A stretch of 64,000 nucleotides of DNA. It comes from Limnoperna fortunei. Lineage: Eukaryota > Mollusca > Bivalvia > Mytilida > Modiolidae. The notes under the pieces are model-generated. The model saw only the letters and a program-made list of their open reading frames with translations, was not told the origin of the DNA and ran no database searches. Of this stretch, positions 47,201-59,200 are shown piece after piece. The stretch spans positions 29,176,452 to 29,240,451 of the forward strand of contig OX104124.1 in assembly GCA_944474755.1 (NCBI GenBank), given 5' to 3'. Numbering within the stretch: position 1 is the stretch's first letter; every line of letters begins with the position of its first letter. The position numbers were made by a program, and so were the translations under genes.

Positions 47201-50200
47201 ATTGGTTTACAAATTGATTGAATTATAATGAAGAACTATTAGAACTAGGAATAGAAAATTACATCATTGTGACAAATCTGTTAGAAGTATTTAAACATAT
47301 TTAATATGGTACTTAAGATTACTTTTAACTTAAACTTGTTTAAAGTAAATGCCAAAATACTATTTTTTACTACGTTTCTATCATTGCAATACTTATTTCA
47401 ACACTATCAGCATCGTATATTTGCAATCTCCGGCATTAAATTCATATCCGCTCCGGAAACTTTCACGTATTTTTGCTCTGAACTGGTTACCGGTCGTATT
47501 TTAAACCTACGCTTTATATACGAAATAAAAGTTAAAAGGGTACCAGTTGACTTTGTGGCGCGTAAACATAATAAACATGACGCTCTATCAAAATACGAAG
47601 ATTTCTTAACAAAATGGGAATAAGAGAGTATATCTTGTTTTTTTTTTCACGAAACAAGTGCCTGTGGCCGTAAACTAACAAAACTGGACAAATTATCGTA
47701 GACGCAAAATTTTGCCCTTTTCCTAATTTCCCAGACGCAATTAACATATTTCACACGCATTTTGCGTCTTAGCGTCCGTTAATTTCGAACCCTGTATATT
47801 TTACCTTTTTATTACGAAAATTCAGTAGAAAAAATGTAGATAGGATAACCTGTCCATGTTTTATAATATGCCTCTGGTGTTAAGTTGTTACAAATTGTCC
47901 TTGACTTTTGCTACGGGAATTTTACATAATAAGTGAGCCATTTTTGTTTCTAAAGGAACCTTATGATGTTTACAAATTTTCGTCTGCTTTCGTAAGGTTC
48001 AATGGTATTTGGACAAACCACGAGACTTTTCCTGCCATAACTGCAGACGACATCACCCGAAGAATTTCGAGTAGACAACAATCGATTGTTCCTAAAGTAC
48101 ACTTCCGTTCTAATTAAGGTCAAATTTTAGCATGGAAAATCGTCCTTTCAAAATTTAAAAACTGTTATATTTCAAAAGGTTGAATATCTCGAGGAAATAA
48201 TTATTGATTTCAAAAAGAAGAATTCTTGATCTACAAAAGGAGCATAAGCTGAACCATATGCGGAAAGCAGTTTTCATTTTTCACACAAAAAACCCGCTCC
48301 ACAATACGTCAACACTTATAGTAATTTAAACAGATTCTGAAAGATAATAGCACTTTCTTCACAATGAATATATGATTTTAATTATCTTGATTTAAATTAT
48401 TTAGAACTTGACTACACTAAATTAAAATGGACTTTTTCAACCGATTTTTTAGCTTTGGTACTAAATTGTGTTTAGCTTTTTAATCCCTGGCAAAAGTGGT
48501 TAATATATTACTCTATACTAAAAGTTGCACAAAGTGTGCTCAGTGTTTTTATTGCATTTTTGTATAATTCCATATTGTACCTTTGTAGTGCTTAAATCCA
48601 ATTTAAAAAAATTTTTACTCGATAACACGGCCATATTTTATATTGTGCCTTTCTTTTTGACATTTCCCAAGTCTAGACAAACATTCTGGACCAAACGTGG
48701 AAAGGAGTTTTCATTTGTCAGTCAAAAAACTGCTGTACAGACACTGTATCTTTTAGTATAGTAAATTTTATAGCAAATCCATTGATAAATAACATAAATT
48801 TATGCAGTTTTATGGACTTCCCAAATAGAAGGATAAACGTCATTGTGCATTAATAAAGAGATATAAAGTTGAAATACATTTGTTTAAGCTCACTTATCAG
48901 CAACAAAAATTGTATCCCAAGTTTTTACTTAGGGAAAATCTGTAGCTCTGTGGTCCACCAAATAAAATGTCTAAGTACCTAAAGAGCTACAGTTCTGCAG
49001 CTATACTGGACTGCAGCAGCATTTGCCAGACCAAAATTGTCACTTACATTAAATACATTATATACATGTAGAAAAAGACATAAACATTGTAAAGAATGTT
49101 ATTGTAAACATCATAATATTCAAAACTGTTTTTTTTTTAACTTGAATGACTATCCTTATAGCCAGTAAACATTTATGCAGATTACAGTGTACTTCATTAG
49201 CTCATTTGAGCCGAATAAAAGTGTTGTATTAATGACTGCCTTTGTATGAATAAGGTTATTTTTATATTGGTGAAAATGGTATAGTTTATATTTATGTTAT
49301 ATTTTATATGTTCTAGTGTTATAATTCACCATTCACGTCCCCAAGGATAGGTTTTTTGTTAAAATGAAATTCTTTAAGGGTTGTTTCCAATACACACTGT
49401 CAACTGTTTTGTCAAGCTAACAAAAAAGTCTTACTGGCAATATTCGTTTCCTTTCAGTAAATGCAGCATGCTGTATTGCCAACATTGTCAAGTCCAGCTT
49501 GGGACCAGTCGGACTAGACAAGATGTTAGTAGATGATATTGGGGTAAGATTGTCTGTTAAAGCTATTCTTAACTATGCACTAGTGGCATTTTTTTTGTTT
49601 AACTGTAGTGTGTTGATTATTCCACTTTATTTTAAAACAAATTGGTGAATGAAAAATGTCACAAAGGCAAACAACAAATAAATAAAAAATTTGAAACAAA
49701 GAGCAAAATGTACTAAGTACTGGGAATTAACTCACATGCTTCACAAAGGTAATCAGTTCCACAACGGAGTTCAGTAGAAAAGTCATAGACCAGAGATACA
49801 TTACAACGGGATATTAACAAGAGGATATTTTCATGAGAAATATTCAGAAAGGAGAATTTTTTTTAATAGTGACGTTATATTTGTGGACCATAGTCCTATG
49901 TATGTTAAATTACGAAAACAGTGATTTCATTTGCTTCCCTGTCTGTTGCTTTCTTTTATGTATTGTAAGAGAGATATAAGTGTGAGTAACGAATTGGACT
50001 TTACTAACTCTTAATTTGAAAAAGCTGGATTGTACTAAGGTATATTGGAAATGGTTTGGAATTTGGGAAATCTTTTCAAAATATTTAAGTTTTACATTTC
50101 AAATTTTAAGGAATTGTATAAATTACATCTTATTTTCTAATTACAGGATGTAACCATAACGAATGATGGTGCTACAATTTTAAAGTTATTAGAAGTAGAA

Positions 50201-53200
50201 CATCCTGCAGCTAAAGTATTGGTAGAGTTGGCTGAATTACAAGATCAGGAAGTCGGAGATGGAACTACCTCTGTTGTATGTATTACTGTTGGAGCTGTTG
50301 TGCTTCCTACCCAAACTCCACTAACATTTAGAGAAAATAATGAAAGAATCTGCTTTTCTTGTAATGCTAGTGACTATATACAGTACTCTTTAAGAAATTT
50401 GCAGTTTATTTGTTTAGGAATAAATGAAATTTGGTTTGGATAAAAGGACATATTGATTACTGATGGTTTTATAAATAAGTATTAACTTTGCATTGTTTGT
50501 TAAATCCATATTGATAATTCTATACATTCCACTGAAGATAAATAAAGGTAATAACAAAATACTGAATGCCAACCAAACTGTTATAAAACACAATCCACAA
50601 ATCAAAGTCCAAGAAACTAACTAATGATCTGTTTAATTGACACATTGTGTTGATATTTACCACTATTTAATAAAAAAAAACCACTCCACTTATCAAGATC
50701 AACTCTGTTCAATCTAGAGCGCGCCATTGTGCCATTCCTGCATTTTTTGTTGAATTGACACGCTTAAAAAACCTCCTGGGTCATTACTGGCGCAACATAA
50801 TTTGTCATTGCTTTGAGAAATTCCCCCATAGCAGTGCCTGAAATGAAAAAAATTTTTTGGGCGAGTAGAAATTTGAAATCACTGGCCCAAAATGATTATG
50901 ACTTGCCCAATTTTTTGTTGACAAGCAATGAGTACAGAATAAAGGCAAAAAACAAAATTACTGAACAGGGTTGGTTACTCATGTCAAACAAGAGCAGACC
51001 AATAAGGAAACTGCATACCAGAGATATGGAAGACGGTACTTTAGCCTGCATTAGTGCTAGCTGCTTTATATGTTCTTATACATAACTTTCTTGCTCCAAC
51101 TTTTTAACATGTGTTGCCTTGATCATGACAATTAGTCTTATTATGTGTTGATAGTATTATTTTAACTTACAATGCATGTCTTGTACCTATGTCCTTCAGT
51201 CTATGTTTGTATTGTACTGTAATGTGTTGTCTATTATGTAGTCTGTGTCAGCTTATGTTTTGTATTGTATTGTCTGCTTATTATGTCTGTTACATGTAGT
51301 TGTTATTTATGTCGGTTTTTAAAAGCTCTACAGAGCTCATGTTTGTTGTTACATATGTCACCGACTTTAAATAAAATTTACTTGACTTGATCAATAAATT
51401 TGCACAAAAGGTAAAGGTTATAATGTACACTACATGGCGCCGAGTACACATCATTGAATGGTGTGGACACTCAGAACGCTCAAATTCACAATGCAAATAT
51501 ATGTACGGTTCTTACTTGGCATATTTTGAAGGTTTCTTTTCATCGGCAGTCGATGTTCTCTTCAAAAACGACCACGATGTGGCCATCTTTACCGTGGAAT
51601 ATATAGCGATGAGGATAAAACCCGATTACTCAATGTTATCGTTACGATAAAATCCGAGGTCTTCTGATTATTTATATTAACTGAATTTTCGTTGGTTGAA
51701 GTTTGGAACTTCAACAAATCAGCGTGGCCGTTTTATCAGATCATTTGGATACCATAAATATTGACACGGCATGTAATGACGATTAAAATATTTTGTTGAC
51801 GATTTTTTTTTCAATCGCCCAGACAAGGTTTAAATCGCCACTGGCGAGTGGGCGACTGTCTATTTCAGGCACTGCCATAGTCAACAGCTTTGAGAAAGTC
51901 CCTTTAAAATATACCAGAAATTTAACTGTATTCTCTTTCCTTAGTACGCTTTATATCATGTACAATTACAATTTAGCAAGCGTCTAAATCACGTAGACAA
52001 TATATTATCGATTTTGTTTATAACGTGTTGTTAATGCCCCAAGATGAAGCGTATTTTTTCATATGATTGGTTTTATTGACCCCAAGCTATAAATTCTGGC
52101 CCCCTATGGTAAGTTATTAGGGCCATCATGACCCCCTTAGGCCTAATTCTAGATTGAACACAATGTGACTCTCTTGAGTATAACTAGTGATTAATCATAA
52201 TATTCAATGTTAATTGATTGTTAACTGGAATGATTGAAAGTAATTAGTTAAAACTTCAGAAGTTCTTTTTGGTACATGCATAATGTTAAGGTCTGTCTTA
52301 AGTTTAATATACCTAATGATGTTTTAAATGTTATCTTTAATGATACAGTCACCCAAACTGGTAAAAAATCACCCGGTCAGGTATTTTCTTTATGTTTATG
52401 ACCTTAGGGTCCTGTAAAAATCTTTAAGTGTCGAGGGATTCCACATATAAATAAAAACTGCAATGATTTTTCATATTCAACTTATTTCTTAAATTTATTG
52501 TGCTTATTACAATATGTGCCATTTTTTACTTCCTGAAAATGTTTAATTATTGGCGGTCAAAAATGAGAAAGAAGTCGAGTACAAATTACATTTAACAAAA
52601 TACCTTAACCGATAAATAAAAACTTTAAATTCGTTTGAAAATTTAAGTTTTATCAAAATATATTATATTTTAATAACTGTCTTTGATAAATATATAAGCT
52701 GGTGATAATTTCTGAAGATGAGTTTCTGTTTAAAAAAGAAAATTTTGAATATAATTCTTTCAGCCATGTTAAATTTTGTTTGGTCCTGTAAAACTTGTGA
52801 TTGTCCTGTGGATACACTTTCTGAATTTCTTTGACAATCATGATAAAGATGTGGTTAACGACAAACAATATGAATCCCATTCAACGTGCTTCCAAACCTA
52901 AATTGATTGGATTGGTAGTATATATACTGGGATACAGAATGTCTGGTACCTTGATCCGATTACTTCTATCACGTTGGAAGTATCTCTTACAAGTTACCCA
53001 ACAACAGCATTGACAACCAGATGCTTGTTGATGTACACTCATTGAGCTTATGTGTTATGTTCCATTTGCATTTGTTTGTTTGGGAGAAGGGGTTGAGGTG
53101 ATGTATGCATGTACTTGGGGAATTGTTTTTTTAAAACCTTTTCTAATGGTTGATTGACATTTTAAATGAATTTTAATTTTGTAGGTTATAATAGCTGCTG

Positions 53201-56200
53201 AGTTGTTAAAAAATGCAGATGAACTGGTACATTGTAAAATACATCCTACTTCTATCATCAGTGGATACAGGCTGGCCTGCAAGTGAGTTATCTCCCATTA
53301 CATTTGTTTAATGTTTATTATTATAGGTCAAAAGACTCATTACACGCACATAACAAACTTTACACAATGCACACCACATTGGGATATGAAGTCACCCTAA
53401 GACACCTCAAAAGTCAAGTCGTAGTCACCCTGTTATTTCCCTCAGGTTGCCCAATGGTTCACATAAGATACTTGTAAATCTGCTCCAAATAGTTCATCCA
53501 CAGTGTTCAATCTAGAGCGCGCCATTGCGCCATTCCCGCATTTTTTGCTGAATTGGCGCGTTTAAAAAACCTCCTGGGTCATTACTGGCGCAACGTAATT
53601 TACACTGCTTTGAGAAATTCCCCCTTAGTCAACAGCTTTGACAAAGTCCCTTTAAAATATACCGGAAATTTAACTGTATTCTCGGTCCTAAGTACGCTTT
53701 TTATCATGTACAATTACAATTTAGCAAGCGTCTAAATCACGCAGACAATATATTATCGATTTTTTTTATAACATGTTGTTCATGCTTCAAGATGAAGCGT
53801 ATTTCTTCATATTTTACTCTCATTGGACATAAACGTGCAAAACTGATGAAAATCAAAATGAAGCGGGTACCGCGCCGACAGAGAATGCGAACAAAGAAGC
53901 TGAAACAGAACAATCGGCACCGCGGACTGCATCAAGCTCTCAGTCAACATCGAATACTATCAGTGTCACACGAAAATTTCAGGATCATTGGTTATCTGAT
54001 ATTAAATAATATGAATGTATGCACAGCCTAAATGCGAGCATCGCACATTGTATAATGTGTTGGTGACGTCACAAAACTCAATTTCAAATACAGCGTTTCA
54101 GATTGAAAAAAAAATTGTCTGGTATTTTAGTAGTAATTTAAAAAATAAACACTTTAATTTTATCGATGTCAAAATTATTTTTGTCTACTTTTATATTATA
54201 TATTTTTTCGTTTGTCTACAATATTTTCTTCGGATAGCTCAGCTACCATCTGAAATGGATTTGTTCATATGGATCACGTGACTTTTTTTATACACGCGCA
54301 TGTAACCGTATAGCTCGCATCTGCGATGCTCGCTATAAAGATTGGCTTCATTTTGATAAAGATAAGCAACACATGACATGTTCCATCTGCATTAAAACTA
54401 ATAAAAGAAATCCCTCCACTAACGGTTGCTGTAATTTTAGAACGTCCACTTTAACGAGGCACATTAACAATCGTTAAAGTGGACTAAAATTACAGCAACC
54501 GGTAGTGAAGGGATTTTTGTTTTAGCAAACTAAATCATAAGCCTTCACTATTTGTCCGGTTGTCATGTCTCTATATAGGTTTTATTGACCCCTAGCTATA
54601 AATTCTGGCCCCCTATGGTAAGTTATTAGGGCCATCATGACCCCCTTAGGCCAAATTCTAGATTGAACACTGCATCCAGACTACCAATTTATCAGTAAAT
54701 GTGTAATTCCAATAAAAATGGCAAAAAATATGCGTATTTAACATATTTTCAAATAATTTACATCTTTCAAATGGATTACACCCCATTTGTTGATTTACTG
54801 GATGTGAATAATTACCGGAATTGAACAAAGAAACGTAAAGTGCAACGGCCCATAATGAAAAATTGTAATATTTTTTATAAACAAACACTTTTACCGGTAT
54901 TGGTTTCAAACTTAAGTTCTTTCCAATTGTATTGTATTTTAACAATTTTCTTTGATAAATATATGAGCTGCACTTGAAAGAATAAAGATTTATAGTTATT
55001 ATTGACATCATGATAAGTTCTGTCCCATGAAGCAATTTGGATCAGCACAACTTTTGTGGAAGTGTGCTGAACAGAAGAATTATTTCTGGGTTTAATAGCA
55101 GCGGGCAGCGAATTTCGCTCCCCGCGAAGAGCAGTGAGCTCTACGGCAATTACGTGTCATGTGATCAAAATGAAATCACGTGATCAAAATCTGCTTAATG
55201 CTGATATTGATTTTTTTTTCGTCCTGAAGTTGATATCATAAAAAAACTGGAACAAAGTGAATGAAGAAGCACTAAATTTAATTTTAAAGAAAGACTTGAA
55301 AATAAATTTGACAAGGATAATGTTTGTGTTAATGTTATATTTAAAAATGACAACAAAAATTTCATACTATTTTTTGCAATCTATAAATCGATCTTTAAAA
55401 ACTGGCAATCAAATTACATTTCATGTGACATCACCATTACACAGAAAGACGTCACGTGACCACTGGAATTTAGAGGAACATTTAGGGTGTTCCGAAGTAA
55501 CGTCAATTATGAAATGCACATTATCTATTGATAATAAAAGACTATATTGTCTGTGCTCGCATTTTTGGCAATGCCTAATCCATATTATTGTCTCGTCTGC
55601 GACGAAAGTCGCTGGAGGCGAGACATATGTATGGGAATCCGGCGGCGGCGGCTGCAAACACTTGACATCTTGCTTCATATCTTTGTAAGCCCAAGCCCTA
55701 GGTCCATCAAATTTGGTCCAGAGGTAGCTTATGATGAGTACTTGCCAGTCTGTCACCTGACCTTGACCTCAATTTCACGGTCCAGCGACTACGTTTCAAG
55801 TTTTAGGGTTACGACAGTTCCTCTGTAACTACGCATGGTAGGATGACAATATTTGGTGTATAGGTTGCTGATGACTAGTACATGACTGTCTGGTAGGTGT
55901 CACCTGACCTTGACCTCAATTTCACGGTCCAGCGACTACGTTAAAGTTTTTGGGTTACGACAGTTCCTCTGTAACTACGCATGGTAGGATGACAATATTT
56001 GGTGTATAGGTTGCTGATGACTAGTACATGACTGTCTGGTAGGTGTCACCTGACCTTGACCTCAATTTCACGGTCCAGCGACTATGTTAAAGTTTTTGGG
56101 TTACGACAGTTCCTCTGTAACTACGCATGGTAGGATGACAATATTTGGTGTATAGGTTGCTGATGACTAGTACATGACTTTCTGGTAGGTGTCACCTGAC

Positions 56201-59200
56201 CTTGACCTCAATTTCATGGTCCAGCGACTACGTTAAAGTTTTTGGGTAACGACAGTTCCTCTGTAACTACGCATGGTAGGATGACAATATTTGGTGTATA
56301 GGTTGCTGATGACTAGTACATGACTGTCTGGTAGGTGTCACCTGACCTTGACCTCAATTTCACGGTCCAGTGACTACGTTAAAGTTTTTGGGTTACGGCT
56401 GTTCCCCTGTAACTATGCAGGGTATGGTGACAATATTTTGTATACAGGCCGCTGCTGATATTAAATGCTATTTACGTAATGCTTATGACGAAATTTATTT
56501 TCGTTACTGATGCGGAATACAGGCGAGACGTTTTTCTGTGTCCACACTTGTAATGTTATTCTATCTATCTTTGGAAATTTTTCTCGGATAAACAGGGCAT
56601 GTTCATAACAAACTGTTACGAATATTATCAGGTTATGATATGCAAGAACTCATGAATAAAGTTTATGTCTACACATATATAAATATTTTTGTTGATCTAT
56701 TTTTACTTGTGAATACCTTGTATGGCTACAAGTACTTAAGTAGATAGAAAAATAGTCCCAATTACTGGTGCTTTTTTTCATTGATTAATGATAAAGGTTA
56801 TGTGGTGTTTGATATTGCAAACCATGATAATGAAAAAGAAAGAATTAAAAAAAAAAGCTGGATCTAAGTGTGTTATGGTTTAAAATACAAGAGAAATAAT
56901 CCTGGAAATTGATGTAAATAATGAAAAATGTATGTAATTAATGCAAAATTAATTGTTTGTACAGTCCCCTGACTTCTTCCTGAAGTCTCCCTATCAGAGC
57001 CTGACTTCTCCCTGTTTGGCTGCCATGGAGAAGTCACTTTTTTTAGAGTGTGGTTACCCCTGTTTACGTATTTATTAAACATATAGTTCTACGAAAAATT
57101 CTGTCCTAGTTCCTGTTTGTATTGTAGGTTTATTTTGACCCTTTCAGCAGTATAACCCATAGTCAGAATTGTATTCAGGATACTAAAATGGGGGATCATT
57201 AACAAGAATGATTGGAACACAGTGTGCATGTGTCCATTGGTCTCTGTGTCATATACAGATGACACGTACACAGTCATGTCTTAAATCTTTACACGTTTTA
57301 TGATTAATTTCAGGGAAGCTTGTAAATACATACAGGACAATATGACAATATCAGTTGATGAATTGGGAAGAGATTGTATAATCAATGCAGCAAAGACCAG
57401 TATGTCAAGTAAAATCATTGGACCGTATCCTTGCCTCGTAATATATACGCAACAACTGACAACACTGGAAATAATCTTAAATTAATATTTGCAGTGTGTG
57501 TAATAATTATTTTACTTTTGTCTTTGTAGGTTAGTAAAATTTAAGTCCTGTTTTCGCCCTGGGAAGTGTTATATAAAGTAACGTGCAAACCTCTTTCACA
57601 ATACATTTTTATGCCGCTCCCCCCCACTCGTGTCTGTCTGTACGTCCGAACGAATTTCTGTCAAGCTTTTCTCAGAAACCGTACATGAGAACAATTTGAA
57701 ATTTGGCAGGGTGCTTCAGTATCGCAAGTTGTACGTCCTAAGCGACTTTCAGACCTGTCGGACAACTACTTCCTGTTTGGAACTTCATTTGTACCTAAAT
57801 ACGTCTGTCTGTATGTACAAATTTCCGTCAAGCTTTTCTCAGAAACCATACATGAGAACAATTTGAAATTTGGCAGGGTGGTTCAGTATCACAAGTTGTA
57901 CGTCCTAAGTGACTTTCAGACCTGTCTGACAACTACTTCCTGTTTGGGACTTCATTTGTACCTAAATACGTTCGTCCGTATGTACGAATTTCCGCCAAGC
58001 TTTTCTCAGAAACCGCACATGAGAACAATTTGAAATTTGGCAGGGTGGTTCAGTATCACAAGTTGTACATCCTAAGCAACTTTCAGACATGTCTGACAAC
58101 TACTTCCTGTTTAGGATTTCATTTAGCGGGGACACATTCTTTCAATTTTTTTCATAAAAAATAATTTAAGTATATTTTTATTCTAATAAGACAATTATAG
58201 TACATTTGTAATATTTTCAGAAAACATCATTTCCGTCAATGTAACATACAATATATGGCAACAAATAATTGTAGCTTGTGTCATATTTATAAGATTTATA
58301 CTTCATATGCAATAGTTTTCGGGTGGGATTTGAAGTTTTGCAATTGAAACAGCCATTAAAACATGCTCTTCTCAGCACGTGTTGCTCATAGATAAATCAT
58401 TTTTTTACCACAGTTGTGGTCTCAAAGCCTTTAAAGCAGGTCATATTAGAATTCAAAATATTTCAATATTTTTAACAGACAGAAACCTCTTTATCTGCAT
58501 GGATGTCAACCATTTAGATTTTGTAACTGCCCTGGATCTCAACCACATACTGTATGTATATTGTTAATATCCCATTCAACTTGCTTCCAACCCTGATTAA
58601 TTGGATTGGTAGTATATACACTGGGATACAGTAATACTGGTACCTTGATCCGATTACTTCTGTTTTATTGGAAGTAGCTCTTACAAGGAACTTGACAACA
58701 TAACATCAAATTTCATGGCTTTTCCTCGTTAATATAAGGTGTATGACCTTAACAGCATAACAGTGATTCAGAATTCTTCTCCAACATGGTCGTAGATGCT
58801 GCCATGGCAATTAAGACAGCTGATGGAAAAGGTGGTTACCGATATCCAATCAAGGCAGTCAATGTACTGAAGGCTCATGGGAAGAGCTCAAGAGAAAGTG
58901 TTCTGATTCAGGGATATGCTCTGAATTGTACTGTTGCCTCTCAGGGTAAGTCATGGAAATGAAAATTAACTGAACTACTTCAGTCCTTTCACTTTCATTG
59001 GCAAAACGATGAAAATTGGGGAATTGTCTTAACCTACAAGTTGTAAACTTGTCCACATCAGTTTGACGATTAATTACTTTTAAAACTAGAGTTACAGGGA
59101 AATGTATTTTATGTCTGTTTGTTTGCTTGGTGTTTAATGCCACTTAAAAAAAATTTTGGTGTACTGTTTTTATTGGGACAGGAAGCCAGAGTACCTGGTG

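Larger units (their letters stand above)
53360..57062 (-). mobile_element. CAGGGGT-type hAT-like element, copy in reverse orientation, heavily interrupted
   Basis: The right edge ends AGTGTGGTTACCCCTG (57047-57062), the TIR of the element at 62727-63777. Blocks 56690-57060, 54673-54990 and 53366-53500 match that element in inverse order and orientation. It is split by the hAT-like element at 53501-54672 and by about 1.7 kb at 54991-56708 that includes a 146-bp tandem-cored element. It fills most of TCP1 intron 4. Confidence 0.65.

Noticed and set aside
47306..47623. 105-codon plus-strand open frame
   Set aside because: It lies wholly inside a hAT-like element, shows no known domain, and no splice or repeat evidence supports it as coding.
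46355..48117. Similar peptides ([30 protein letters not shown]) in two places, suggesting a protein family
   Set aside because: The similarity is explained by DNA-level repeat copies (46188 and 47800); third positions change no more than others, and the third copy at 16440 is not open.
55257..55828. Open frames of 93-143 codons over the 146-bp tandem element
   Set aside because: Two overlap each other on the plus strand and one is antisense; they cross the repeat start and end at arbitrary points.
57425..57485. Read-through of TCP1 exon 5 past 57424
   Set aside because: The extension (PCLVIYTQQ...) departs from the CCT1 family, while splicing at gtatcc to 58764 restores it exactly.
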